Positions 7,872 to 18,029 of a stretch of DNA of 64,000 nt are shown piece after piece. The stretch lies in NCBI RefSeq assembly GCF_020884795.1, contig NZ_BBZF01000015.1, positions 165,328 through 229,327 of the forward strand. The letters are read 5' to 3'. A model generated the notes under the pieces. That model did not search any database, had not been told where the DNA came from, and saw only the letters and a program-made list of their open reading frames with translations. The translations under genes and the position numbers were made by a program. The DNA is from Micromonospora okii. GTDB taxonomy: Bacteria > Actinomycetota > Actinomycetes > Mycobacteriales > Micromonosporaceae. The first letter of the stretch is position 1. Each line of letters starts with the position of its first letter.

Positions 7872-8765
7872 ATGACCGTCCTCGCGGCGACCGGCGACAC
7901 CTGGGGCATCCCCGGCCCCACCTTCCTCGGGTTCTATCTGCTGGTCGCCCTCGCGGTCGTCGTCGGCGCCGTCCTGCACCGGCGTCGGGTCCTCGCCGGC
8001 TCCCCGGTCGCCGACGCCGGCCGGCTCGGCCCGCAGCAGGCGGCCTACCTCAACGGCGGCGACCGGCTCGCGATCGTCGCCTCGCTGGGCGGCCTGCGCG
8101 GCAGCGGCGCCGTCGCCACCGGGTCCGGCCGGCGGCTGGTCGCCACCGGCCCCCTGCCGGCCGGTGCCACCCCGCTCGACCACGCGGTGTACCAGGCCGC
8201 CACGCGCGGCCTGCACGCCCGCTACCTGGGCCGCGACGGCCAGGTGCGGCGGGCCCTCGAACGGCTGCGCGACGACCTCCGGCGGCAGGGCCTGCTGCTC
8301 AGCCCCGAGCGGCGCATGGCCGCCCGCCGTGGGGCGTTCCCGCTGCTCTCGCTCGTCGTGCTCGGTGTGGTCCGGGTCGTCGCCGGGCTGTCCAACGACC
8401 GGCCGGTGGCCTTCCTGAGCATCTCCCTGCTTCCGCTGGTCGTCGCGGCGGTGCTGCTCGCCCGGGTGCCGGCGCGCACCAGGGCCGCCGACGCGGCCCT
8501 GCGCGACCTGCGGCGGCGTCACGCGCACCTGGCCCCGACCGCCGCCCCGGCGTACGCCACCTACGGCGCGGCCGGCGCGGCGATGGGCGTCGCCCTGTTC
8601 GGCGGCGCAGCGCTCTGGGTGATGGACCCGACCTTCGCCGCGGAGGCCGAGATCCAGCGGCAGGCGATGTCGGGCGGCGCCTCCGGCGGGGGCAGCTCGT
8701 GCGGCGGCGCGGGCGGCTGCGGCGGGGGGTGCGGCGGGGGCTGCGGCGGGGGGTGCGGCGGATGA
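7872..8765 (+). CDS. TIGR04222-type membrane protein with Cys/Gly-repeat tail
   Basis: 297 residues; AGGAG precedes the ATG by about 8 bases. Hydrophobic segments at roughly 17-36, 154-172, 179-197 and 233-251 suggest four membrane spans around a basic cytoplasmic region. After the last span comes MSGGASGGGSS, then five cysteines at 277, 283, 287, 291 and 295 in a CGGG register, ending in GG. This layout matches the family named TIGR04222, reported beside DUF692 genes (from memory). Its stop overlaps the DUF692 start as ATGA, implying coupled synthesis. Inference: the tail is the substrate of the neighbouring oxidase, i.e. a membrane-tethered modified peptide. A metal-binding tail without modification is the alternative. 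Confidence 0.82.
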   Translation: MTVLAATGDTWGIPGPTFLGFYLLVALAVVVGAVLHRRRVLAGSPVADAGRLGPQQAAYLNGGDRLAIVASLGGLRGSGAVATGSGRRLVATGPLPAGATPLDHAVYQAATRGLHARYLGRDGQVRRALERLRDDLRRQGLLLSPERRMAARRGAFPLLSLVVLGVVRVVAGLSNDRPVAFLSISLLPLVVAAVLLARVPARTRAADAALRDLRRRHAHLAPTAAPAYATYGAAGAAMGVALFGGAALWVMDPTFAAEAEIQRQAMSGGASGGGSSCGGAGGCGGGCGGGCGGGCGG

Positions 8766-9601
8766 CCGCGCCGGCCGACCCCGGCGCGGGGCCCGCCGGG
8801 GTCGGCATCGGCTGGCGGCCGGAGATCGCCGGCTTCGTCGCCGGGCTGCCGGGGCTGCGCTTCGTGGAGGTGGTCGCCGAGGCGGTCGCCCCGCACGGGC
8901 CGCCGCCGGCCGGGCTCGCCGAGCTGGTCGAGCGCGGCGTCACCGTCGTACCGCACGGGGTGCGGCTCTCCCTCGGCGGCGCGGAGCCGGTCGACGCGGC
9001 CCGGGTGGCCCACCTGGCGCGGGTGGCCGACCTGGTGCGCGCGCCGCTGGTCAGCGAGCACATCGCCTTCGTCCGGGCCGGCGGCCTGGAGGCCGGCCAC
9101 CTGCTGCCGCTGCCGCGCAGCCGGGAGGCCGTCGCCGCCGTGGTGGCCAACGTGCGCCGGGCGCGGGCCGAGCTGCCGGTGCCGCTCGCGCTGGAGCCGA
9201 TCGCCGCGCTGTTCGACTGGCCGGACGACGAGCTGGACGAGGCGGACTTCCTCACCGAGATCCTGGACGCCACCGACGCGACGTTGCTGCTGGACGTCGC
9301 CAACGTGCACGCCAACGCCCGCAACCGGGGGGCCGACCCGCTCGACCTGCTCGACCGGCTGCCGCTGGAGCGGGTGTCCTACGTGCACGTCGCCGGGGGT
9401 GCCGAGCAGGGCGGTTTCTACCACGACACGCACACCGACCCGGTCCCGCCGGAGGTGTTCGACCTGATCCGCGAGCTGTGCGCCCGGCACCGCCCGCCCG
9501 CGCTGCTGTTGGAGCGGGACGGCCATTGGCCGCCCGCATCGACGCTGCGCGCCGAGCTGGACGCGATCGCCGCCGTGTCCGGTTACCCGGTGGTGACGTG
9601 A
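8762..9601 (+). CDS. DUF692 multinuclear non-heme iron oxidase (MNIO)
   Basis: 279 residues; a TIM-barrel MNIO of the MbnB/TglH/BufB superfamily. Family landmarks in order: FVEVVAE (E36, E40), VVPHGVRLSL (H65), VSEHIAFV (E99-H100, usually D-H), LALEPI (E145), LLLDVANVHANARNRG (D178, N181, H183), YVHVAGG (H209), DTHTDPV (D222, H224) and LLERDGHWP (E251). These supply the 2-3 iron ligands known from the family. Known members oxidatively rearrange cysteines in ribosomal peptides, usually with a partner protein. Here it sits between a Cys-tailed membrane protein and a small partner-like gene, both with 4-base overlaps. Confidence 0.9.
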   Translation: MTAPADPGAGPAGVGIGWRPEIAGFVAGLPGLRFVEVVAEAVAPHGPPPAGLAELVERGVTVVPHGVRLSLGGAEPVDAARVAHLARVADLVRAPLVSEHIAFVRAGGLEAGHLLPLPRSREAVAAVVANVRRARAELPVPLALEPIAALFDWPDDELDEADFLTEILDATDATLLLDVANVHANARNRGADPLDLLDRLPLERVSYVHVAGGAEQGGFYHDTHTDPVPPEVFDLIRELCARHRPPALLLERDGHWPPASTLRAELDAIAAVSGYPVVT

Positions 9602-10068
9602 GCGGCGACCCGGCCGTCCCGGCCCCGGGCGACCTGGCGGCCCGGCAGGCGGCCCTGGTGGCGGCGCTGGTCGCCGGGGGGCCGTTGCCACCCGGGTTCG
9701 CCCCCGCCCCGGTCGACGCGGCCCGCCGCGCCCTGCTGCGCAAGCGGGCCGGCGATGTCGCCCGGCACTGGCCGCTGCTCGCCGCCGGCCTCGGCCCGGC
9801 CTGGCCGGCGACCTTCGCCGGGTGGGCGGCGGGCCGGCCCACCAACGGCTCGCTGCGCGACGGCTGGGACCTCGCCCGGGAGCTGCGCGGGCGGGGCGAG
9901 CTGCCACCGCTGGGCGCGGAGGAGCTGGCCACCCGCGAGGCGGCCAGCCGCTACGACGGCACGCGGGCCCCGCGCCGCCGCCGGCTGCCGGCCCTCGCCC
10001 GCGCCGGCGGGGCCGTCGCGGTGCAGCTCGCGGGCCGGGTACGCCTGCTGCGCCCGGCCCGCCGCTGA
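9598..10068 (+). CDS. small protein encoded with the MNIO, probable partner
   Basis: 156 residues from a GTG overlapping the DUF692 stop (GTGA). An Ala-rich helical N-terminus (ARQAALVAALVAGG, PPGFAPAPVDAARRALLRKR) leads to HWPLLAAGLGPAWPATFAGWAAG, RDGWDLARELRG and a very basic tail (RAPRRRRLP, LLRPARR). The W- and P-containing middle resembles the recognition domains that accompany MNIOs (MbnC/TglI or DUF2063 roles). That is an analogy by position and texture, not a motif match. No catalytic motif was seen. Confidence 0.65.
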   Translation: MSGDPAVPAPGDLAARQAALVAALVAGGPLPPGFAPAPVDAARRALLRKRAGDVARHWPLLAAGLGPAWPATFAGWAAGRPTNGSLRDGWDLARELRGRGELPPLGAEELATREAASRYDGTRAPRRRRLPALARAGGAVAVQLAGRVRLLRPARR

Positions 10069-10160
10069 CCGCCGTCCCCTCTCGGCACCCCGCCCGTCCG
10101 CGCCGCCGACCGTCGACCGTCGCGTGGCCGCCACCGCCGCCGTGCGGCAGGATCGGGGGC

Positions 10161-10922
10161 ATGGATCTAGGGCTCACCGACCGGGTGTACGTGCTGACCG
10201 GCGCCTCGCGCGGGCTGGGTTTCGCCACCGCCGAGTGCCTCGTCGCCGACGGGGCGCGGGTCGTCCTCTCCGCCCGGGCGACCCCGGGGGTGGCCGAGGC
10301 GGTGGAGCGGCTCGGCGGCCCGGAGCGGGCCATCGGGCTGACCGCCGACCTGGCGGACCCGGCCACCCCCGAGCGGCTGGTCGCCGCCGCCAGGGAGCAC
10401 TTCGGCCGGCTCGACGGCGCGCTGGTCTCGGTCGGCGGGCCGCCGGCAGGCACGGCGGCCGGGGCGAGCGACGCGCAGTGGCGGGAGGCGTTCGAGACCG
10501 TCTTCCTCGGCACCGTCCGCACCGCCCGCACGGTCGCCGCCGCGCTGACCGGCGGCGGGGCGATCGGGCTGGTCCTGTCCACCTCGGCGCGCGCCCCGCT
10601 GGCCGGGCTGGGCATCTCCAACGGGCTGCGGCCCGGGCTCGCCGGGGTGGCCAAGGACATGGCCGACGAGTACGGGCCCCGGGGCGTGCGGGTCGTCGGG
10701 CTCCTCCCGGGGCGGATCATGACCGACCGGAACCGGCAGCTCCTGGCCGCCTCGGGCGACGCCGAGCGGGCCCGCGCCGAGGTCGAGGCGGGCATTCCGC
10801 TGCGCCGCATCGGTGAGCCCGCCGAGTTCGGCCGGGTGGCCGCGTTCGTCCTCTCCCCCGCCGCCGGCTACCTGACCGGGATCACCCTCCCGGTCGACGG
10901 CGGCGCGCTGCGGGGCCTGTGA
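10161..10922 (+). CDS. short-chain dehydrogenase/reductase-like protein with altered active site
   Basis: 253 residues. The Rossmann motif TGASRGLG (13-20) and the Asp of TADLAD are intact, and the C-terminal PVDGG is typical of FabG-like SDRs. The catalytic YxxxK is not: the aligned stretch reads ISNGLRPGLAG (152-162), giving S/N and R157 in place of Tyr and Lys. This SNxLR variant recurs in a divergent actinobacterial SDR subgroup as I recall it. The enzyme may use a different mechanism or bind NAD(P) without classical reduction. Overlaps the glycosylase start by one base. Confidence 0.8.
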   Translation: MDLGLTDRVYVLTGASRGLGFATAECLVADGARVVLSARATPGVAEAVERLGGPERAIGLTADLADPATPERLVAAAREHFGRLDGALVSVGGPPAGTAAGASDAQWREAFETVFLGTVRTARTVAAALTGGGAIGLVLSTSARAPLAGLGISNGLRPGLAGVAKDMADEYGPRGVRVVGLLPGRIMTDRNRQLLAASGDAERARAEVEAGIPLRRIGEPAEFGRVAAFVLSPAAGYLTGITLPVDGGALRGL

Positions 10923-11533
10923 TGACCGGCGCGGCGCACCGGCGGCGGCCGACCGGGGAGGATCCGCCCCGGCCCGGAGAGGCCGGTCGGTGGCGGCCAA
11001 CCCGGGAGGAGCTGGCCGCGGCGGCGGACCGCACCATCCCGGACCTCATCGCGCCGGGGCTGGACGTGCTCTTCGTCGGGATCAACCCCGGGCTCTGGTC
11101 GGCGGCGACCGGCTGGCACTTCGCCCGGCCGGGCAACCGGTTCTGGCCGGCCCTGCACCGGGGCGGCTTCACCCCCCGCCAGCTCCACCCCAGCGAGCAG
11201 GACGCGCTGCCCGGCTACGGGCTGGGCATCACCAACATGGTGGCCCGGGCGAGCGCGCGGGCCGACGAGCTGACCGCCGCCGAGCTGGTCGAGGGCGCGG
11301 AGATCCTCACCGGCAAGGTGCGCCGCTACCGGCCCGCGTGGGCGGCGGTGGTGGGGGTGACCGCGTACCGGATCGGGTTCGGTCGGCCGAAGGCGGCCTT
11401 CGGGCCGCAGCCGGAGCTGCTCGCCGACGCCCGGCTCTGGGTGCTGCCCAACCCGAGCGGGCTCAACGCGCACTTCACGGCGGAGACGCTGGGGGCGGCG
11501 TTCGCCGAACTCCGCGCCGCCGCGACCGCCTGA
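10922..11533 (+). CDS. mug: G/T(U)-mismatch uracil-DNA glycosylase (Mug/TDG family)
   Basis: 203 residues from the ATG at 10922 (TGATG overlap with the SDR; a GTG at 10919 is the alternative). Motif 1 is LFVGINPG (catalytic-type Asn at 55), followed by the family's HFARPGNRFWPAL. Motif 2 is LPNPSGLNAHF. These residues flip and excise uracil or thymine mispaired with G. The first 30 residues are an Arg/Pro-rich extension absent from E. coli Mug. Confidence 0.9.
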   Translation: MTGAAHRRRPTGEDPPRPGEAGRWRPTREELAAAADRTIPDLIAPGLDVLFVGINPGLWSAATGWHFARPGNRFWPALHRGGFTPRQLHPSEQDALPGYGLGITNMVARASARADELTAAELVEGAEILTGKVRRYRPAWAAVVGVTAYRIGFGRPKAAFGPQPELLADARLWVLPNPSGLNAHFTAETLGAAFAELRAAATA

Positions 11534-11566
11534 CGCGGCGGCCCGCTTCCCGGTGACGGCGTGGCG

Positions 11567-13552
11567 TCAGTTGGCGGCGGCCGGCGGGACCGGCTCGCCG
11601 GGGACGTACGCGGCCATCGGCACGGTGGTGACCACCGGCTCGGGGCCGGTCGCGTCCACGTACGGGGTGGGCGAGTCGGCGACCGCGAACTGGGTGCGGT
11701 ACAACTCGGCGTAGAGGCCGCCGACCGCCACCAGCTCCTCGTGCCGGCCGCGCTCGACGATCCGCCCCTCGTCCAGGACGAGGATCTGGTCGGCGTCCCG
11801 GACGGTGGAGAGCCGGTGCGCGATCACCAGCGCGGTACGCCCGGTCAGCGCCACCGACAGGGCCCGCTGCACCGCCGCCTCGCTCTCCGAGTCCAGGTGC
11901 GCGGTCGCCTCGTCGAGGATCACGATGGACGGGGCCTTGAGCAGCAGCCGGGCGATGGCGATGCGCTGCTTCTCGCCCCCGGAGAAGCGGTACCCGCGCT
12001 CGCCGACGGTGGTCTCCAGCCCGTCGGGCAGGGAGCGGACCAGGTCGGCGACCTGCGCACCCGCCAGGGCGGCCCAGATCTCGTCGTCGGTCGCGTCCGG
12101 CTTGGCGTAGCGCAGGTTCTCGGCGATGGTCTCGTGGAACAGGTGCGAGTCCTGGGTGACCACGCCGATCTCGTCGCGCAGCGAGGCGAGCGTGGCGTCG
12201 CGGACGTCGACCCCGCCGACGAGCACCTGGCCGTCGGTGACGTCGTACACCCGGGGAAGCAGCATGGACAGGGTGGACTTGCCCGCCCCGGACGGGCCGA
12301 CCAGGGCGACCATCTGCCCGGGCTCGACGGCGAACGACACGCCCCGCAGCACCGGCTCGTTGACGGTGCGGTCGAGCGTGGTGACCTCCTCCAGCGAGGC
12401 CAGCGACACCTCGGAGGCGGCGGGGTAGCGGAACCGGACGTCGCGGAACTCCACCCGGCCGTTGCCCCGGGGCACGGGCACCGCGTCGGGCCGCTCCTCG
12501 ATGCCGGGGCGCAGGTCGAGCACCTCGAAGACCCGGTCGAAGGAGACCAGCGCGCTCATCACGTCCACCCGCACGTTGGACAGCGCGGTCAGCGGGCCGT
12601 AGAGCCGGGTGAGCAGCAGCGCCAGGGTGACCACGGTGCCGGCGCTGACGCTGCCGGTGACCGCGAGCCAGCCGCCGAGGCCGTAGGTGAGCGCCTGGGC
12701 CAGCGAGGCGACCAGCAGCATCGCCACGAAGAACGTCCGCGAGTACATCGCCGACTGGATGCCGATGTCGCGGACCCGCTCGGCGCGGCCGGCGAACCGG
12801 CGGGCCTCCACCTCGGGCGAGCCGAAGAGCTTGACCAGCAACGCGCCGGCCACCCCGAACCGCTCGGTCATCGTGGCGTTCATGCCCGCGTTCAGGTTGT
12901 ACGACTCGCGCGTGATCTCGGCCAGCCGCCGGCCGACCCGGCGGGCCGGGACGATGAAGATCGGCAGCATGACCAGCGACAGCACGGTGATCTGCCACGA
13001 CAGGGTGAGCATGACCGCGGCGGTGAGCACGAGCTGGATGACGTTGCTGACCACACCGGACAGGGTGGAGGTGAACGCCCGCTGGGCCCCCATCACGTCG
13101 TTGTTCAGCCGGCTGACCAGCGCGCCGGTCTGGGTGCGGGTGAAGAACTGGAGCGGCATCCGCTGGACGTGGTCGTAGACCCGGGTCCGCAGGTCGAGGA
13201 TGATCCCCTCCCCGATGCGCGCCGAGTACCACCGCTGGGCCAGGGAGAAGAGCGCGTCGGCGACCGCGAGGGCCCCGATGACCAGGGCCAGCCGGACCAC
13301 GGTCGACCCGGCCTCGGGCCCGCCCCGGCTGATCGCGTTGATCACGTCACCGGCGAGGACGGGGGTGGCGACGCCGATCACTGCGGCGACGACCACGGTG
13401 ACGAGGAAGACGACGATGTCCCGTCGGTACGGCCGGGCGAACTCGACGATCCGCCGGGCGGTGCCGCGCGTGAGCCGGTGGCCGGAGACCTCGTCCTGGC
13501 TGCGCATCGACCGGAGCACACTCCAGCCGGACATGCCACCGTCGGACATCAC
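11567..13552 (-). CDS. ABC exporter, fused permease and ATPase
   Basis: 661 residues; GGAGG upstream serves GTG 13552 or ATG 13549. The N-terminal half is a six-span type-IV exporter domain with the coupling-helix element FFTRTQTGALVSRL. The ATPase half has Walker A GPSGAGKST, signature FSGGEKQ, Walker B VILDEATAHLD, and the H-loop in IAHRLSTV. Such half-transporters homodimerise or pair with a second half, and no partner is adjacent. Resembles MsbA/BmrA-type lipid or drug exporters. The C-terminal 40-residue Pro/Val-rich tail is extra. Confidence 0.92.
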   Translation of the reverse strand: MMSDGGMSGWSVLRSMRSQDEVSGHRLTRGTARRIVEFARPYRRDIVVFLVTVVVAAVIGVATPVLAGDVINAISRGGPEAGSTVVRLALVIGALAVADALFSLAQRWYSARIGEGIILDLRTRVYDHVQRMPLQFFTRTQTGALVSRLNNDVMGAQRAFTSTLSGVVSNVIQLVLTAAVMLTLSWQITVLSLVMLPIFIVPARRVGRRLAEITRESYNLNAGMNATMTERFGVAGALLVKLFGSPEVEARRFAGRAERVRDIGIQSAMYSRTFFVAMLLVASLAQALTYGLGGWLAVTGSVSAGTVVTLALLLTRLYGPLTALSNVRVDVMSALVSFDRVFEVLDLRPGIEERPDAVPVPRGNGRVEFRDVRFRYPAASEVSLASLEEVTTLDRTVNEPVLRGVSFAVEPGQMVALVGPSGAGKSTLSMLLPRVYDVTDGQVLVGGVDVRDATLASLRDEIGVVTQDSHLFHETIAENLRYAKPDATDDEIWAALAGAQVADLVRSLPDGLETTVGERGYRFSGGEKQRIAIARLLLKAPSIVILDEATAHLDSESEAAVQRALSVALTGRTALVIAHRLSTVRDADQILVLDEGRIVERGRHEELVAVGGLYAELYRTQFAVADSPTPYVDATGPEPVVTTVPMAAYVPGEPVPPAAAN

Positions 13553-13731
13553 GTGTCACCTCCGGATCGTGGGCGCCCCCGCGCCGTCGGGTTCCTGCTC
13601 GACGGCCACGGCGACCGGCCTCGGGTCGATTCTCCCGACGCCTACGACAACCTCGGCGGTGACCCCGTTCTTCCCCGGGCCCGGGCCGTTCCCCCCGGGC
13701 CGCTCCCCGCGCGGGTCGCGCCCGGCGCGGG

Positions 13732-14499
13732 CTACTCCCCCCGGCCGGCGAGGTCGCGCAGCCGGCGGGTCTGGGCCTCGCGCTCGGCCCGCTGCTGCTC
13801 GGTGTGGGACCGGCCGCCGGCACCGGCGAGCAGGGCCTTGATCTCGACCACGGCGTCGCGGGGGTGGGCGAGCAGACCGGCGGCGAGGTCGCGCACCGTG
13901 GCGTCCAGCTCGGCGCCCGGCACCACGAGGGTGGCCAGCCCGAGCCGGTCGGCCTCGGCGGCGCCCATCCGCCGGCCGGTGGCGCAGATCTCCAGGGCGC
14001 GGGCGTAGCCGACCATCTCGACCAGGCGCTTCGTGCCGGCCAGGTCGGGAACCAGGCCGAGGGTCACCTCGGCCATCGAGAACGTGGCGTCGGAGGCCAG
14101 CACACGCAGGTCGCACGCGAGCGCGAGCTGGAAGCCGGCGCCGATGGCGTGCCCCTGCACGGCGGCCACCGAGACGACGTCCGGCCGGTGCAGCCAGGTG
14201 AAGGCGCCCTGGAACTCCGCGATCCGGTCGGCGCACTCCTGCTCGGGCAGGGCGGCCAGCTCGGCGAAGGAGCCCGGGCCGGTGGCTCCGGCCACCGCGA
14301 GGTCGAGGCCGGCGGAGAAGGCACGCCCCTCGCCGCGCACGACGACGACGCGTACGTCGCCGGGCAGGTCGCGGGAGAAGCCGCTCATCGCGCGCCACAT
14401 CGCCGGGGTCTGCGCGTTGAGCACGTCGGGCCGGCACAACGTGACCGTCGCGACCGGCCCGTCGCAGTCGAGTCGTACCCCGACCGCTTCCGGGGTCAC
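13732..14499 (-). CDS. enoyl-CoA hydratase/isomerase family protein
   Basis: 255 residues from GTG 14499. Crotonase features: the oxyanion-hole segment GRAFSAGLDL and the second oxyanion loop GHAIGAGFQLALACDLRV. The Glu positions of classic hydratases read AEVTLGLVPDLAGT, which keeps one Glu. The reading frame continues upstream but runs into the small HTH gene, so the internal GTG is preferred. Together with the HTH and ABC-F genes upstream it matches the mycobacterial echA12-Rv1473-Rv1473A grouping (recalled). Confidence 0.87.
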   Translation of the reverse strand: MTPEAVGVRLDCDGPVATVTLCRPDVLNAQTPAMWRAMSGFSRDLPGDVRVVVVRGEGRAFSAGLDLAVAGATGPGSFAELAALPEQECADRIAEFQGAFTWLHRPDVVSVAAVQGHAIGAGFQLALACDLRVLASDATFSMAEVTLGLVPDLAGTKRLVEMVGYARALEICATGRRMGAAEADRLGLATLVVPGAELDATVRDLAAGLLAHPRDAVVEIKALLAGAGGRSHTEQQRAEREAQTRRLRDLAGRGE

Positions 14500-14545
14500 C
14501 GGGCGTCCCGGGGGATGGCGCTGGTGGACGACGTCGGTGGGCGGG

Positions 14546-14773
14546 TCACGCCTTCTTGCGCCGCCGGGCGCCGCCACGCTGCCGCAGCTGGACGCCGGAC
14601 TCGGTGAGCACCCGGTGGATGAACCCGTAGGATCGTCCGGTGGAGGCCGCGAGCGCACGGATGCTCTCTCCCGAGGTGTACCGCTTTACCAGGTCCTTGG
14701 CGAGCGTCTGACGCTCGGCTCCGACGATCCGGCGACCCTTCTCAGTGCTGGTGGCTGTGCCGGTGGCTGCCAT
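14546..14773 (-). CDS. small conserved actinobacterial helix-turn-helix protein
   Basis: 75 residues; GAGGAA precedes the ATG by 6 bases. A helix-turn-helix is plain: AKDLVKRYTSGESIRALAAS, then TGRSYGFIHRVLTESG, followed by a basic tail (RQRGGARRRKKA). It corresponds in size and context to Rv1473A of mycobacteria. These proteins are widespread in actinomycetes; targets are unknown to me. Encoded between enoyl-CoA hydratase and ABC-F genes on the same strand, 46 bases before the hydratase start. Confidence 0.85.
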   Translation of the reverse strand: MAATGTATSTEKGRRIVGAERQTLAKDLVKRYTSGESIRALAASTGRSYGFIHRVLTESGVQLRQRGGARRRKKA

Positions 14774-15004
14774 GCTGATTCCTCACGTCCCAGACTGTGC
14801 GGTTCGATACGGTCCCACCTATTAGACCGCCTCGAACGATCATGCGCCAGATATCAACTATTCGCCAACCGACACGCTATGCAATGTCGGTTACCCGATA
14901 GGGTGACGGCGGCGGGGGGTCCACCCGCCCACGTCCGCAACGATCGTCGCTCTCCGGAGACGGTTGACTTCGCCGCCCGCCGGTCACGCAGCGCAACGCC
15001 CCGC

Positions 15005-15062
15005 AAAAAGGTGCCGAAACTCACCCTCCGCGCGAATCGGTCGAGATCGGGCGGAGGGTGAG
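15005..15062 (-). terminator. Rho-independent terminator after the ABC-F gene
   Basis: Perfect 12-bp arms (15020-15031 and 15051-15062: ctcaccctccgc/gcggagggtgag) with a 19-base loop. On the minus strand a TTTTT run follows at 15005-15009. The hairpin begins 8 bases after the ABC-F stop. Confidence 0.8.
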
Positions 15063-15069
15063 ACCCAGG

Positions 15070-16674
<1,605 letters not shown>

Positions 16675-16918
16675 GTCGAGGGCTCGCTCTCGGGGTCCGG
16701 AAAGGCTGACTCAGGGCACGCGAAAGCGCCGCCGGGTGGTTGGTTCCCGTCGGCGCGGGGCGGTTCAGCCTTCGCAGCGCAGCACGGGGCAAGTGTACCG
16801 GGCCGCCCGACGCCCGTTGCCCGGATTACCGTTCAAGATCATCGGGTACGGAGGCGTCGTCCGGACCCGGTCCGGCACCGCAACCACCAGACGTGACGAA
16901 TCGGTGATCGGGGTCAAC

Positions 16919-17836
16919 ATGGAGCTGAACGAGAACGCGCAGGTCGACACCAGTCAGGTGGACGATCGGCGAGGGTCCGGCGGGGGCGGTGGCCTGGGTG
17001 GCATCCCCATCCCCATCGGCGGTGGACGCGGCGGCATCGTCGGCATCATCGTCGCGGTGCTGGTCGCCCTCGTCGGCGGCGGCTTCGGGCTGAACGCGGC
17101 CATCGACGGCGGCGGCTCGGAGCAGGGCGACAACACCTCGCTGGAGCAGAAGTGCTCGGCCGAGGACGCGCTCCAGCAGCTTGACTGCCGCAACACGCTG
17201 TACGTCAACTCGATCCAGGCGTACTGGCGCACCGCCCTGCCCGAGACGTTCGGCGAGCAGTACCAGCCGTCCAAGACGGTCTTCTTCAGCCAGGGCGTCA
17301 GCACCCGCTGCGGCCAGGCCGACTCCGGCGTCGGGCCGTTCTACTGCCCCGCCGACGACCTGGTCTACATCGACCTGACCTTCTACCGCCAGCTCGCCGA
17401 CCAGCTCGGCGCGAAGGGCGAGTTCGCCCAGCCGTACGTGCTGGCCCACGAGTACGGCCACCACGTGCAGGACCTCCTCGGCACCGAGGCGCAGATGCGC
17501 CGCCAGCAGCAGCGCGACCCGGACAACGCCAACGCGCTGTCGGTGAAGCTGGAGCTCCAGGCCGACTGCTACGCGGGCGCGTGGGCCAAGAACGCCACCG
17601 GCACCGCCGACCAGCAGGGCCAGAAGATCTTCAAGAGCATCACCGAACAGGACATCGCCCAGGCCATCGACGCCGCCGAGAAGATCGGCGACGACGCCAT
17701 CCAGCAGCGCTCGGGCCGCCCGGTGAACCCGGACGAGTTCACCCACGGCACGTCGCAGCAGCGCAAGGACTGGTTCACCAAGGGGTACGACACCGGCGAC
17801 CCGAAGCAGTGCGACACCTTCGGCGGCAGCCTCTGA
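16919..17836 (+). CDS. membrane-anchored neutral zinc metallopeptidase (YpfJ/KPN_02809 type)
   Basis: 305 residues. Gly-rich cytoplasmic N-terminus, one membrane span at about 39-62, then an extracytoplasmic domain with paired cysteines. The zinc site is HEYGHHVQ (H177, E178, H181) and the third ligand is probably in LELQADCYAG. Ends GDPKQCDTFGGSL. The start is the ATG at 16919, although its ribosome site is weak; a GTG at 16904 is possible. The final 64 bases of the gene region recur, degenerate, 1.4 kb downstream (see findings). Biological substrate unknown. Confidence 0.88.
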   Translation: MELNENAQVDTSQVDDRRGSGGGGGLGGIPIPIGGGRGGIVGIIVAVLVALVGGGFGLNAAIDGGGSEQGDNTSLEQKCSAEDALQQLDCRNTLYVNSIQAYWRTALPETFGEQYQPSKTVFFSQGVSTRCGQADSGVGPFYCPADDLVYIDLTFYRQLADQLGAKGEFAQPYVLAHEYGHHVQDLLGTEAQMRRQQQRDPDNANALSVKLELQADCYAGAWAKNATGTADQQGQKIFKSITEQDIAQAIDAAEKIGDDAIQQRSGRPVNPDEFTHGTSQQRKDWFTKGYDTGDPKQCDTFGGSL

Positions 17837-17846
17837 CCCTCGCGCC
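17783..17846 (+). repeat. copy A of a 64-bp direct repeat spanning the metallopeptidase 3' end
   Basis: Matches 19179-19242 at 58 of 64 positions without gaps. It covers the last codons (GYDTGDPKQCDTFGGSL), the stop, and about 10 bases beyond. Confidence 0.85.
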
Positions 17847-17896
17847 TCGGCTGGCGGTCGTCACCGGCCGCCCCGGGCTCTCTCCCGGCACCTCCC

Positions 17897-17950
17897 TCCG
17901 GCGTCTGACCTTGTACCGGTACTGATATCGGTACAAGGTCAGACGCCGGA
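17897..17950. repeat. 22-bp perfect inverted repeat
   Basis: Arms tccggcgtctgaccttgtac+cg (17897-17918) and its exact complement (17929-17950), spacer gtactgatat. It lies 60 bases after the metallopeptidase stop and about 80 bases before a candidate promoter. No T-run follows. It may be a terminator of the U-less type or an operator. Confidence 0.75.
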
Positions 17951-18029
17951 TTCGGTACGAGGCTGGCCGGATCACCTCTCCACTCACCGGCACCATCCAT
18001 CCACCCCCTCCGATAGTTTCCGGAAGTCG

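Noticed and set aside
8690..8760. possible tandem DNA repeat or CRISPR-like array at the Cys/Gly tail
   Set aside because: The repetition follows codons (TGC GGC GGG GGC) of a conserved protein tail, with no spacers.
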